In this document: one piece after another, positions 1-10,989 of the stretch
How positions within the stretch are numbered: position 1 is the stretch's first letter
Layout of the letters: the number at the start of each line of letters is the position of its first letter
Assembly (NCBI RefSeq): GCF_007565055.1
Contig: NC_044560.1
Location: 49,437,030-49,501,029 of the forward strand
Length of the DNA: 64,000 nt
Reading direction: 5' to 3'
Origin: Rhinopithecus roxellana
Lineage: Eukaryota > Chordata > Mammalia > Primates > Cercopithecidae
Made by a program: the position numbers and the translations under genes
Notes under the pieces: generated by a model
Told to the model about the DNA's origin: nothing
Database searches by the model: none
Seen by the model: the letters and a program-made list of their open reading frames with translations, nothing else

Positions 1-106
1 TGCCCCCATGATTCAATTATTTCCCACTGGGTCCCTCCCATCATGGGAACTACCGGAGCTACAAGTCAAGATGAGATTTGGGTAGGGACACAGCCAAACC
101 ATATCA
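1..106 (-). mobile_element. THE1/MST-type LTR (ERVL-MaLR), truncated by window edge
   Basis: Read on the minus strand, the segment begins TGATATGGTTTGGCTGTGTC, the typical start of THE1/MST LTRs, and continues through a version of the family's ATCTCATCTTGA block to the window edge. Only the first ~106 bases of the LTR are present; the rest lies upstream of base 1. It is non-coding. MSTA, MSTB and THE1 are not separated by this little sequence. Confidence 0.85.
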
Positions 107-1519
107 TCCACCTTCAGAGAGGTGCGGTAAAAGGCCCGGGTAAGCGTAGAGTATCTTGACAAAAACAGACTGATTCAGTATCTGCTTTTTTGCAGGCTGG
201 CCCTCAAGCTCCTTTCCCCGACTCAGCTCCCAGAGCTTTGGCTGCTAGGTTCACACCCTGAATATTTATTTTTGGGGAATCTGACCAGAAAAAAGAAAAG
301 ATATAAGGCTAATTGGGAGAGCAGAGGGTATAGCGAAAATAGCCCAGCCAGATCACTCTAACCTTAGGAGGATTAAAATGAGGGAATATAAGTAAAGCTA
401 ATATAAGTAAAGCTACTATAATCAGCATCTGTATTTTCATCATCCTTACTTTCAATCAGAAAATAGTTACTGAAGATATTTCCCTCTATATACATATCAG
501 AGTTTTCCTAGGCAGGTAGGAGCATCCAGACTCTATCAGAAACAAAGCAAAAGGGTCACCAAAATCCCAGCCAGAGACCATGAAGTAGCCTCAGCACAAA
601 CAAGAACTTTTTATTCTCCTGCTTTTACTCAGAGCAAGGCGCACATCAAAAGCACATGCCTGCTGAGTTCCAGGGGCCTGATCATTCTCATGCATTTCTA
701 CACCAAGATTTTATAAAAATGAAGCCGGCGCTGCTGCATTATTTATACGCAGCTCACTGTACTGACATTGCCAGGCCCCCACTTTCAAGGGAAACCTTTT
801 GTTCTCTGCTTAGGGAAGGCTGAACCTGGAGAGTCTCAATCGAACCAGCTAGTGAAGAACAGAATAATTAGAGCTGAGAGTGAGGATAAATTACCAAGAT
901 ATTCCTGGCTGCAGCCTTTGGTACATCACAGGCCTCGGATGGCTCTGTTTTTCCAAGCCATGCAACAGACTGAATTACCAGCCCTGAAGATACAGCTTGT
1001 GGGGAGATAAAATGACTTGGATTGGATTGCTAATTGTATCAACAAAGAGACCAAGAAGGCCTTAATTTCTGAAGAAATACCACTGCACCAATCGCAGCAG
1101 CTTCTGTTAAAGAGCTGTCAGATTTCAGACCTGTTACTATTGGCTCTGTACTTCATCAAGACTTGCTGACAGGCCCGTGACAGGCCGAAATAATATATGC
1201 AATGATGCAACACAGGGCAATATTAAATTGCCTTTTCGGTCAGACTTGCCGATAACATGATTCAAACATGGCCATGACAATATGGGGAGCATGAAAGAAC
1301 TGAATAAATAATCGAGTTGAGGGAATTTTCCCATGCCACCAAAAGAAAGAGATCTAAGAGTCAGAAAACAAAAGATCTTAAAGTTGCCACCAAAATATTC
1401 CAAGACTGCGATGAAGCCTCTGGATTCACAGATTTGAATATGTCCCCTAAAAAATAAGGACGGTAATAATTAGAGGCAATATGAGAGAAAGGAGGAAAGG
1501 AAAGAAAACAAGTGACAGC
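107..1519. other. Single-copy stretch, no gene seen
   Basis: No transposon family is recognised. A perfect 15-bp tandem pair (AATATAAGTAAAGCT) sits at 385-414. The part from about 720 to 1300 has mixed composition, short dyads and paired motifs, and is listed separately as a candidate regulatory element. The ORFs here (80 aa at 768-1010 plus, 88 aa at 1137-1403 minus) have no recognisable domain and look like chance. Confidence 0.6.
1137..1290. promoter_or_regulatory. Candidate conserved non-coding element
   Basis: Two TGACAGGCC copies lie at 1167-1175 and 1178-1186, 11 bp apart (about one helical turn); TGACAG is the core site of MEIS/TGIF TALE homeodomain proteins. Forty bases on is a dyad, GGCAAT (1216-1221) and ATTGCC (1227-1232) with a 5-bp spacer. 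No repeat explains the block. Regulatory function is inference; cross-species conservation was not tested. Confidence 0.3.
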
Positions 1520-1745
1520 TTATTTAGTCCCTATTATACGCCAGGCATTATGTAAAGGAATTTTATGTGTTACCGAATATCACAACAAACTTGTGAGGAT
1601 ACTATTATTAGTATTTCCATTTCACAGAAGAGAATACTGAGGCTCAGAAGATTAAGTCGTTGGAGGTTATATCATTAGGAAAGAGGAGGACAGAAGTTCA
1701 AAACCTGCCCTGATCAATTAAAAGTCCATGCTTGTTAACTACATA
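1520..1745 (-). mobile_element. MIR SINE, antisense
   Basis: The order of blocks is the reverse complement of MIR: a 'cgccaggcattatg' segment, 'cacaacaaacttgtgagga', 'tattagtatttccatttcac', 'agaatactgaggctcagaag', then the tRNA-like end 'ccatgcttgttaact'. The divergence is typical of this Mesozoic tRNA-derived SINE. It is non-coding. Confidence 0.85.
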
Positions 1746-2500
1746 CTTATTCAGGCCCACTCAGGGAAAGATATTTACAAAACATTGCAAAGGCCAGTTA
1801 CTCCAAGTGAAAAAGTACAGTAATTTTGAGGTATTTAATTTCTCGTGTTTATCTTGTCTGTTATCTCCCTTTCTTAACAAAGGAAAAATATGAAAATAAA
1901 ACAGATGAAAGAGCTCAAGAAACACAGAACTGTAGGAAGCAAAGAGTTAGCTGCCTTAGGCTTGCTGTGAGGATGTTCTGGTTAAAAAAAGGGTGTTCGG
2001 GAGATGCATGCCATAGGCAAGGACACAGGGACAGCAATGAGATGTTCTCTCAAGTTGGGAAAATGAGGTCTGGTTTTGAGAGTTCAGCTGTAAAGTCATT
2101 CCATAATGAGCAAGAGTAAAATATCCAAAATTATCAAAGCAAACAAACAAACAAACAAAAACAATGGCTTCCAGAACATTCAGAGCTCACAGGAACCATA
2201 CTGAAAGCATTCAGATGGTTAAAGAAAGAATGTGTCAGGAGGATGATTAGGCTGCAGGAGACCAGAAAAAGAGGAAGAAGCAGAATTAGAAGCAGAGGCA
2301 AGTATAGAGCAGGGAGGAGGAGGACTGCGCCAGGTGGAAAGAACTGCATGTGCCCAGGGCTGGAAGTGAGGCAGCAAAGGGCCACACCCGTGTCAGCAAG
2401 AGCTTTGCTGTGCATACCTCAGAAGCTGAGTGTTGCCCTGGCATGAAGAAAAAAAGCAAAAGAGCCATTTATTTCCCTCCTCCCTCTTTATCTCTCTCCT
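1746..2500. other. Single-copy or unassignable stretch with a purine-rich block
   Basis: No element recognised. About 2262-2325 is strongly purine-rich (GAAGAAG/GGAGG runs), and (CAAA)n-like sequence lies near 2140-2160. The overlapping ORFs of 60-97 aa on both strands reflect the purine bias and show no domain. Confidence 0.5.
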
Positions 2501-2685
2501 TCCAAAAATATTTATTAAGCTCCTACTATGTACCAGGCATAGATATTATCTCTTCCCTCATGGAGCTTAGAGTCTGGTAAGAGAGAAAAATCCATGAAGA
2601 GCTCACTCTAATAATCACTATGAAGGATAAGTATAATGAAGAAATATTATAGGGGGTCCATAGAGCATAGGTATCAAAGGACATG
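2501..2685 (-). mobile_element. L2 LINE 3' end, antisense
   Basis: Reads 'atttattaagctcctacta', 'gtaccaggcatagat', 'ccctcatggagcttagagtc', the reverse complement of the L2 3' end (growth-point sequence running into the first ~150 bases upstream of the tail). The far edge is unclear where the L1 3' UTR begins. Confidence 0.8.
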
Positions 2686-2751
2686 TAAAAAGATAGGGAG
2701 AGATCTGTTAAAGGATACACAATTACAGCTAGGTAGGAGAAATAAATTCTG
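2686..2751 (+). mobile_element. L1 3' UTR, part 1 (5' of the MER1 insertion)
   Basis: 'aattacagctaggtaggag' followed by 'aataaattctgttctatacc' matches the L1MA/L1PB-type 3' UTR. The element resumes in register at 3132, so both parts are one L1 tail split by a DNA transposon. Confidence 0.7.
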
Positions 2752-2759
2752 TTCTATAC

Positions 2760-3131
2760 CAGCGGTCCCCAGACTTTTGGGCACCAAGAGCCAGTTTTGT
2801 GGATGACAATTTTTCCAGGGGTAGGGGCTCAGGAGGATGGTTTCAGGGTGAAACTGTGCCACCTCAGATTATCAAGCATTAGATTCTCATAAGGAGCGTG
2901 CAACTTAACTTGCGCAGTTCACAACAGGGTTCCCGTTCCTTTGAGGAGCTAATGCCACTGCTGATCTGACAGGAGGTGATGCTCAGGTGGTAATGCTCAC
3001 TAGCCCACCACCCACCTCCTGCTGTGCAGCCAGATTCCTAATAGGCTACAGACCAGTACTTATATAATACATTATTGTTAATCCTAGTCATCCTACGGTG
3101 GTATAGAACCCCATGGGGTTGGGGAACCCTG
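2760..3131 (+). mobile_element. MER1-type hAT-Charlie DNA transposon with 8-bp TSD
   Basis: Terminal inverted repeats are CAGCGGTCCCC at 2760 and GGGGAACCCTG ending at 3131. The flanking 8-bp duplication TTCTATAC is intact at 2752-2759 and 3132-3139, the correct length for hAT. Internal blocks 'cattagattctcataagga' and 'gctgatctgacaggagg' match MER1A/MER1B. Removing an inserted 50 bp (3060-3109) leaves about 322 bp, close to MER1B length. It is non-autonomous and codes for nothing. Confidence 0.92.
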
Positions 3132-3180
3132 TTCTATACCACTGTAAGATGACTACAGTTAACAATAATGTATTATATAG
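3060..3180. repeat. 50-bp inverted repeat with 21-bp spacer (template-switch scar)
   Basis: The left arm 3060-3109 inside MER1 is the reverse complement of 3131-3180 in the flanking L1 3' UTR, about 44 of 50 bases matching. The right arm is native L1 sequence and includes the MER1 TSD; the left arm interrupts the MER1 consensus after 'gaccagtac'. The pair can fold into a long hairpin. See findings. Confidence 0.95.
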
Positions 3181-3365
3181 TTTCTATTCACTAGAAAGAG
3201 GATATTAAACATTCCCAACACAAAGAAATGAAAAAGGCTTCAGATGGATATGCTAATTAATCTGATCACTATGCATTATATGTATGGAAACATCGCTATG
3301 TACCCCAGGAATACGTACAATTATTATTTGACAATTAAAAATAAAGTTTAAATTTAAAAAAAAAT
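3132..3365 (+). mobile_element. L1 3' UTR, part 2, with A-rich tail
   Basis: Continues with 'gactacagttaacaataatg', 'attcccaacacaaagaaatg', 'gatatgctaattaatctgat' and 'gtacaattattatttgacaa', ending in an A-rich tail near 3360. This is a typical L1MA/L1PB-era 3' UTR in sense orientation, contiguous with 2686-2751 before the MER1 insertion. Confidence 0.85.
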
Positions 3366-5384
3366 CTCTACTTTGCTTTAGATTCCTTCATGAAGGGAGC
3401 AAAGACCTGGGGTCAAGGGTTTCCATCCAGCATCTGTCTACTCCTACAGTTTTCAATGGCAGACCCTGTGGCTAGAGGCCATTAAAATGGGGCTGCCTTG
3501 TGATGGCAACATCTTCAGACCCCCAGCCCTTGGGTTTGCTCCTGCCTTTCCCCTAGCCTCTTCTCCATGCTAGTAATGTTGCATTTCTCACTCAATTATT
3601 TCAGGCTTATTCTGGCTTCTTGGACCTGAGGCTTGATCTCAGCCTTTGCCTCTGGCCATCTGAAGACTCACTAGTTCTTCTGAACCCCTTTGCTTCATGG
3701 TCGCATGCCCTGGTGCTGGCTTCCTCTGCAAGGTCTACCCTAGTGTATATATGAGGTTATTGGGACCAAGACCTATTCCCAATCATAACTATTTCCCAGT
3801 GTTACTCAGAAGAGAAAGAAAACATACGTACCTATCTCAGTCTGACTCAGATAGGACAACATTTCTAAACATTTTATAAGTTCCAATATTAAAACACCTC
3901 TTCCAGTGTCAACTCATTTTGGCCTATCCAATTATGGGACAACACAGTGTGTATCAATAAGCACAGTGGTGTCTATATAATCCTTATCTTCCAACATTCT
4001 TCAGTCTTGATGGCATTCCTGACTTGCCATTTGTTAAGTTCAGTACTGAGCTGACCCAAAGTTATCTAAAGTGTGCATAATCGGTAAGCCTGGGATCTAG
4101 TGCTACAGACAAGAAATAAGTGAAAAACAGCAAAGCTATTCTAAAGCCACTAGTTCGGGTGTGGGGAGCAAGGAAAAGCAAGTTATTATATTAATATATG
4201 GTCATCCAAGGCTGCTCTGCCTTAAAGAGATAATGTATGATTCCTGGCAAAGGATAAAAGAGAACAGACTGAAATAATGTCTACCAATTGGCCTAGTGCA
4301 TTTCAATTCTTTTTGGCTATTAGGGCCCTTTATGATTAATTTCTGGCCTCTGGAGCATCTAAAAAAATCATCTTAACTTGAGAATATTCTTCAATGTAAA
4401 TAAGCACATGAACAAATTGTAAAACAAATATTTCCTTGATAAGCTAGGATTATCTCCACAAATTCTCAGTAATAAATATACTATGCCATGGTGTATGTAG
4501 CACAGTACCTAGCAAGCTGTGGTCACTCAACAAATATTCTTTATCTTTTATGAGACACTGACAACTCTAAGAGGTACTGAAAAGCATTATCATTTCCCTC
4601 ATACTAAAGATCCTAAACTGCTCTCCTTGATTTTGCTCAGTGACCGCATCTGCAGATATTTGATACCTCAACCCCCTGAGAATATTTAGCAGATCTTAGG
4701 GTTCTAGTCTTCTGTTTCTATCAATTTTGGTTTAGGGCCTAGAAATGATGCCACTCTTTTCCCATAGTGCAAAATATAAAAGCGCTGGAAGAATTCTTTC
4801 CCTCTTCCTATTCCTATCTTTGTCAGGCCCTGTCATCATGACAACGGCCATAAGTGAAGGGCACCACTTCACATAAGTGAAGGTGATGCTGTTCTCAGAT
4901 ATGATGTCAACTGTCCCACCACCCAAGGAACGGCCTACTCACATACCTCTCAGAGCTGAGAATTTTAACATGAACAGTATCCCTTTGACACAAAGCAGAG
5001 TCAGATTAAGATTTGCCACACAAGACAAAGAGGTAAAAACATTAAAAGGAAGTTGGTGAAGTAGAAGTATATACCCGAAGATTTCGTAGCTTTCAAGATG
5101 CCCTGTCTCTAGGAAAGTAGGAAGAGAGGGAAAGGAAACAGAAATGGAAAACAAAAACAAAAACAAACAGGAAAATGGCCTTAAAATTAGGTTTTCAACA
5201 TCTTTCAGGGATCAGATCCAGAAACTGGCAGAAACAATACATCAGCTCTTCAGAAGGAGGATACATTCAGACTTGCTATTAAGGTCAAAAACATGACAAT
5301 TTTGTGACAGCCATTTAAGAAATTCTTGTATATATAATCTGGCCTCAAGGGATTAACAGTCTGTTGGCAGAAGACAGCACCATA
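3366..5384. other. Mostly single-copy DNA, no gene seen
   Basis: No clear repeat or exon. About 4495-4530 ('cacagtacctagcaagctgt...caacaaatattc') may be a small L2 or MIR scrap. At 4850-4885 the decamer CATAAGTGAA occurs twice, separated by a segment that can pair as GTGAAG/CTTCAC. ORFs are 75 aa or shorter and have no domain. Confidence 0.5.
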
Positions 5385-5472
5385 TTATTTAGCTAATATG
5401 GGTAGAGCTAGAGTTGGAACTAAACAATTAGCTGCAGAGTCCATGCCTTTAACAACTATACAAACTACCTCT
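5385..5472 (-). mobile_element. MIR SINE fragment, antisense
   Basis: 'gggtagagctagagttggaa' followed by 'gcagagtccatgcctttaac' and 'aactacctct' matches the tRNA-related head of MIR on the minus strand. Short and diverged. Confidence 0.6.
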
Positions 5473-5849
5473 AGAAACATACCCTATGCACGATTGGTGA
5501 ATTTCATGAGTGAAATGCAAGATATTTAAGAGAAACAACAGAGGAAAAGGGCAACTCTACCTGGGAATATTAAGGAAGCTTCACTTAGGAGTAGCAGTTT
5601 GAACTGTGAGTCCTGAAATATGAGTAGGAGTTCACCAGGTGGACAAAGGTTGTGGAGGATACATTTCAGGCAGTGGACCAAGGCATTCAGTTCAAGCATA
5701 ATCCTGCCTCCAGATGTGAAATGGAATAACTGATCTCCTAAAGACTCTTCCAGACTTTTAGATTTTAGTGCTGCTATGAAGAAGGCATTACAGAGTACAG
5801 TTTGGATCAGACATGGTGAAGCCATCATTCACTAGTGAGTAAGATATCC
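5473..5849. other. No feature recognised
   Basis: Contains a 100-aa minus-strand ORF (5526-5828) without recognisable domain, signal peptide or repeat pattern. No exon signals were convincing. Confidence 0.4.
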
Positions 5850-5975
5850 TCCTTGCTCTTCATTTTCTTCATCTCTTAAGAAGGGTAATAGTAGTAATTA
5901 ACTCATAAATTCATTAAAAGGTTAAGTGCTGGGTTAATTCACATAGCACATGCCCAATAAAAAGCAGCTGTTCTT
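5850..5975 (+). mobile_element. MIR SINE 3' half, sense
   Basis: 'cattttcttcatctcttaag', 'ggtaatagtagtaatta', 'taaaaggttaagtgctgggt' and 'atagcacatgcccaataaaa' follow the order of the MIR core and tail. A short (ATC)n tract at 6002-6017 lies just beyond it. Confidence 0.65.
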
Positions 5976-6017
5976 GTTCCCATTGTTTTCCTCAGCATCA
6001 ACATCATCATCATCATC

Positions 6018-6714
6018 TCTTAGCTACTTCTGAGAAAGAAAATACTAAAAAAGAAATGTTCAAATGAAAACCCACTTTAAGACACTAAGAACACTACAGG
6101 GAACTGAGATGGGTTGTCAGCTAATTTGATAGCCATTATCTGAACTAAACTAAATGAAATATGACATAAGCAATCCAGTTCAGCTTGCTCAAGTCAACAC
6201 AAAACTGAGTTAAGAATCAAATTCTTGGTTCATATCTTGAATTTGCAAACCTATAATACTGGGCCCAATCTGTGCCCTCCTGCACAGTTAGAAGCAAAAC
6301 CACTTAGAATGCTCTAGCCATTCACAGAGAGATTCACTGATTCCCAAACACATTTCTGCCAGCACTCAGCACGGCACCACAGAAAGACAGAGGTGAGTAC
6401 TGAGTCTTCTCCCTTGATTAGCTCGGAGGGTAGATGGGAAAACAGACAAATGGAGGAAATACAAAAAGTATTGTGAGAAAGTTTTAAATGTGGGTACATA
6501 TATAAAGCTTTATGGGAGCACAAAGGCTACAGAAATTAGCTCTATGGAGGTTCTGGGAACTTCAATAAACAAATACCAGAGAAAAACGCAACACGTCCTT
6601 AAAGTGTGCATCCCGAGGAACCTAGGATAGAATACTGAAGTTTTCCCTTGTTTGCCTGTTCTCTGGCTGAAACAAACTCAGTGTCTGGAATGGGTCACGC
6701 TTCCATTCACTTCT
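6018..6714. other. No feature recognised
   Basis: Apparently single-copy sequence. ORFs of 70-80 aa show no domain and no flanking splice context that I could defend. Confidence 0.45.
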
Positions 6715-7002
6715 GTACTTGGTCATGCACTCCTGAAACATCTTCACCTTTCTTAATCTTGGTAAATCCTAATCACCTTCTGGTGTCAATTCCTCTGAGA
6801 ATTCATCCAAAGGTGTGTTATTTGCCCCTCCACTGTGCCTTAATTGCTTCCTATCATAGCATTTATTACATTATGATCACCTGCTAAATTATTTCTCTCT
6901 CCCATACTACACTGCACACTAGATGCAGGAATGCTACATCCTGCATTTTAGTCTTCCTAGTAAGAAGGACACATTGTAGATGTTTAATATTTACTGAATC
7001 AA
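6715..7002 (+). mobile_element. L2 LINE 3' end, sense
   Basis: Blocks 'catagcatttattacattat', 'ctctcccatactacactgca', 'cacattgtagatgtttaata' and 'tttactgaatcaata' follow the L2 3' end in order, including its characteristic terminal segment. Confidence 0.8.
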
Positions 7003-8334
7003 TAGTTATCATTGATGTCTTCTTTGACCTACTACCACATACATAAATATCTATTTTATTTTTGCACAGAAAGTCTACTGTGAGTGTTGAACTGGAGCTC
7101 TACCTTTGTGACTCAGTCCATAAATTTAGTTTTTAAATGAGTTCATATTAAAAACAAACAAAACCACCCACAAACAAAAGAGATCAGAGGCCCCTACTCA
7201 AACGTAAATCAATATGCTTGCTAAACTACATGACGAAAGGAAGCTGCCTGCTTGCTATCCTTTTTAATTTGTAAGAAGGAGCTTTGTGGGGTTTCTCAAA
7301 TATGAAAAGATAAAAGTGCACTTGGAGTGTACATGCTCCTTTTTTATCTCCTTTAGAATTACCATGTGTTTTTCTAATTGAGAGAACTCTTAGGGCTTAT
7401 TTAAAAACCAGATATGAGGGAAAAAAAATAAAAAACATGGCCTAAATTCAATCTAACTCTCTTGTGTATCATTTCCTTTTTTTTTTTTTTTGAACCTTGC
7501 AAAACAGTTTATAACAAATAAATTATATCTTATAAATTAAGCAACTGGAGAAACTGAGATGGGAATGGTTGATGGCAGGCTTTAAAAGACACCGCCGCAT
7601 ATCACGTGGGGTCACACTATTCTAGTTACCCACCAGCCTGGCTGGATCGACTAGTTTTAATGGTGTGAGACATATTTCTCAGTACATCTAAAATCAACGA
7701 TCACTTACTAATCATACCCAGTCCAAGTTTTTTCAGGCAAAAGACCGTAAGTTGAGAGAGTAGTATTCAATGGTTTGGAAATATAGAACAAAAAGGAATG
7801 TCAGATGGAAGGGAGAATTATGCCTATGGAAGAGAAGGATACGGAATAATGGAATAACCATCTTTAGGAGGAGAAATATTTTCAGTTAAAAGCAGCTGCT
7901 TTTCATTTCTATGAAAGCAATGAGCATAAATTTCAGTAAGGGAGGGTTTCGATTATCTGAGGAAAAGTTGCCTAACTTGTAGGGCTAGAAGACATGACGA
8001 CGTGGAACGGGAGAAGATGACAGTCTTCTTTAAAAGTATCTTTAAGGAAAGGAGAGTTCCATCATTTTAAGGTGGCTGGGGAACTGTCTGGCTTTACGAG
8101 AGGTGAATGGATTACACAGATGATTTCTGGTGTTTTTGTTAGTATTGTTGTTACTGTGGTTCAACGATTCTGTGGTTCATTTCATTTACTATAAAGCCAA
8201 TCTCTTCAATCTCAACAAAAGTACAGTATTAAAGAATAATGTTTCTGGGAATTTCAAATTTATGAAAACAGTTGTGCCTAATTTATGGTCTTGTTTAAAT
8301 AAAAACACACAAATTCCCTTTTAAATTTCAATTA
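7003..8334. other. Single-copy stretch
   Basis: About 1.3 kb with no recognised transposon except a T-run at 7477-7491. A CACGTG E-box lies inside 'catatcacgtggggtcacac' near 7597-7616. AT-rich sequence dominates 8120-8330. Nothing supports a coding exon. Confidence 0.5.
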
Positions 8335-8525
8335 ATTAAAATCTATTGAGTGGCTACGAGGTGCAAATTCTATGCAAGGCATCAGGCACACAGAGATAAG
8401 ACACAGTCCCATTCAGTACTCTAGAGGAGAGTAAATGAGCCCATCCATTACTGCACTGTAGCTGAAATATAATAAGTAACATTAAAGAATTACAAACTGC
8501 CATGAAGTGACAAAGAATTAAGAGA
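8335..8525 (-). mobile_element. L2 LINE 3' end, antisense
   Basis: 'atctattgagtggctacgag', 'cacacagagataagacacag' and 'tcccattcagtactctagag' reproduce the antisense L2 3' region, running on into 'tacaaactgccatgaagtga'. Confidence 0.7.
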
Positions 8526-9295
8526 CAACATCCAGTTGGGCTGTCAAGTGCAAGGAAAAATAGAAGGGGAGAGTAGATTATGAAGTAGATATAAACAGTT
8601 CATAAGATGGTAAACATTATAAACATTATACACAAAGGTGCAGAACCGTGGATATTTAAATCATGCGTTGGAACAGGGGCTGGCCTTGTCCAGAACAAAG
8701 CCAGGTGTACTGAGGAAATAAGAAAACTTGAAAGTTGTTTGGGGTCATGCAAGTGACCCAGTATGTAAATTTCTAAATGTGAGGCAAAAGATATTATCCC
8801 GGAGTCAAGATAAATTCATTTCCAAATATTTTCCCCCTCAATTGAAATACATCATACTAAATTGTGGTATTAGTTTCTAAGAGAATTCCTAATACTCAGA
8901 AGTTATAATTTAGGCAATTAACTGATATGTGCCAATCACAGGCAAAACTTTTGGTTTCCCAGGGACCATAATGAATCCACAGGGAACTAATATGAGCTTT
9001 GATTGCCTGGTAGAAGAACAGCTAACAAGATGAACTTGGCACTTTGAGTGTTTAGGAAAGTTGTCACAATAGGTATTGGACTCTGAAAATTGTTTCCAAA
9101 GCACAAGGAAAGGAACACGAACATTAGCCATTTTTTAAAAATCTATGATATGCCTAAACATGAGCACTGGCTAATTCTGCAAAATTTGTAAAGCATTCTG
9201 GGTTATATATTGAAACAAAGAAAGAAGTGAGTAAGTTCCCAACTGATACTTACCTCTCAAGTAAGCAGCTAGAATGTTTTAAGATGTTGTGTAGT
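8526..9295. other. Single-copy stretch, no gene seen
   Basis: No repeat recognised. A 73-aa minus ORF at 8910-9131 has no recognisable features. Confidence 0.45.
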
Positions 9296-9530
9296 CTGAT
9301 GGAAAAGGCAAACACTTTGCAAACAGGCTTAGATTGAAATTCCAGCTCTGCCACTTGTTATGTGAATACTCTTGGGCAACTCTCTGAAACTCTCCATTTT
9401 CTCACATCTACAATGGGGGTAATAACACTGAACTAAAAGCCTTGTTGAGGAATAGACTATAGTCAAAGGACCTCCTGGCACAGCAACTGACCCACACACA
9501 GCCTCAATAAACAATAGCTACTATCAGTAG
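9296..9530 (+). mobile_element. MIR SINE, sense, nearly full length
   Basis: 'gaaattccagctctgccact', 'tgttatgtgaatactcttgg', 'gcaactctctgaaactctcc' and the end 'cctcaataaacaatagctac' give the MIR order from the tRNA-like head to the tail. Confidence 0.85.
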
Positions 9531-9569
9531 CAGTCGCATTTCTTCACTTTAGCCTGCCACATTTAAACA

Positions 9570-9571
<2 letters not shown>

Positions 9572-9621
<50 letters not shown>
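9572..9621 (+). repeat. (CA)25 microsatellite
   Basis: Fifty bases of uninterrupted CA dinucleotide. Pure arrays of this length are normally length-polymorphic in primates and can form Z-DNA. Confidence 0.98.
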
Positions 9622-9622
<1 letters not shown>

Positions 9623-10120
9623 GTACTAAAAAGACTTCTCTTGAAATCTTTGCATCAAATTTTATGGATAATCTCTCATTAAATGGCCTCTTCTAAAACT
9701 CCAATATCTCTCCAGGGCTGGTCAGAGGCCATGTGGGAAGGGTGGATTTTGCATCACTACTTGATTTTCCTGCCAGCCTATAAACTGGCTCAGATTCCCT
9801 CAAAACAGGTAGTTCCCTTGAATCTAATACTACTCTAGACTGAGAAGGGATCTGAAATATTCATGTATTTAGTGACATTTATGTAAAAACTCCAAAAAGA
9901 ACATTTTAAGTTAAATATACATCCCCTTACCAGTGGACTACAGCAATCATTGACATGTGCATATATATAACCAGATATAATCTCCAGAGCAAGCTGCATT
10001 CTGACAATTTATAATATCAGTGTTAACATGAGTTAAGCATTTCCCTAACTCTTCCCCCAAAGCAGTCACTAGACCCATTGCTTTGAAAGCAGTATCAAGG
10101 CAAATACATCTTCAGCCCCT
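9622..10120. other. No feature recognised
   Basis: Single-copy-looking sequence without an ORF of interest or recognised repeat. Confidence 0.45.
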
Positions 10121-10188
10121 ACATGTAATGGGTACACAGAATTTCATTATACTCTTTGCTGTTGTGTATGTTTAAAACTTTCCAGAGA
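10121..10188 (+). mobile_element. L1M tail fragment, sense
   Basis: 'ttcattatactctttgctgt' followed by 'tgtgtatgtttaaaactttc' resembles the last bases of old L1 3' UTRs. A MIR-like scrap ('cttagcgtagtgcctggcct') follows at 10219-10240. Confidence 0.45.
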
Positions 10189-10240
10189 ATGGGCCAGTCT
10201 AAAGTGGTGCACACTGTGTGCTTAGCGTAGTGCCTGGCCT

Positions 10241-10989
10241 GTGATGAGAGCTCTACCACTGGGCCAGTTTTGTTACTGTCACTATAGGGCAGGAGTGGGT
10301 TTATCTCTGAACCCACACTTTTTATATTCTGGTTGACTCTGTCTACAACTGGCTCCCAAACACCAATCTAGCAGAATACCCAATCTGGTGGTCACGGCAG
10401 GCATCTTCACACATAATAGAAATTAAAGCACAGGGCTCCTCAGGAAACAATAAAAATCTGCCACCCGTTCTATATCCCAATATCCATGAGGAAGAAGTGA
10501 AACTGTCAGGACAGTAGAGGACCACGTATGAAGGATAAGGAAGAGCAAAGTCTCCAGGATGACATCCTAGGGTCTGGATCCTTCTTCAAAGACAAACTCA
10601 GCATCTGAAGTTCCACCTCGGCTCTAATTAACAATGAGTCAGGGAAATGAGGGCCTGTGGTGTAGTGTCATGGGAGAGTTTGGACAGAACTTGTAAACAC
10701 CCACCTCCTGACCTTTCTCCAAGGACAGTGGCCTTAGGCAGTGGTAAACAAAGATCACCCCCAAAGAGCTAATTTTAGTCCTATTTATAACAGTAAAAGC
10801 CAAAGTACTTTCCCTTCCTGTGTTGTGACAAGACAACACAAGGCTTCCTGCACCCTTGTCATTCAACTTTACCCAGTCTCCAGGCACAGGCTGAGATCTC
10901 CAAAGAGAAGTGTTGCTCTATGCCAGGGAAATCCTATCCTGCGTCAAACTTCCCAGAGAAGGGAGGTGGCATAAAAGCAAATTCAGGAA
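10241..10989. other. Single-copy stretch, no gene seen
   Basis: Nothing recognised. Two antiparallel ORFs near 10640-10970 (82 and 77 aa) overlap and show no domain. Confidence 0.45.

Noticed and set aside
4775..4800. TATA-like box (AAATATAAAAGCGC)
   Set aside because: No initiator, downstream exon or GC-rich promoter context; AT-rich matches are frequent by chance.
5100..5175. Polypurine/poly-A-like run as a processed pseudogene tail
   Set aside because: No upstream mRNA-like sequence and no TSD; simply A-rich DNA.
9572..9621. CRISPR-like or other regularly spaced array
   Set aside because: The regular structure is a plain dinucleotide microsatellite; no direct repeats with unique spacers occur anywhere in the window.
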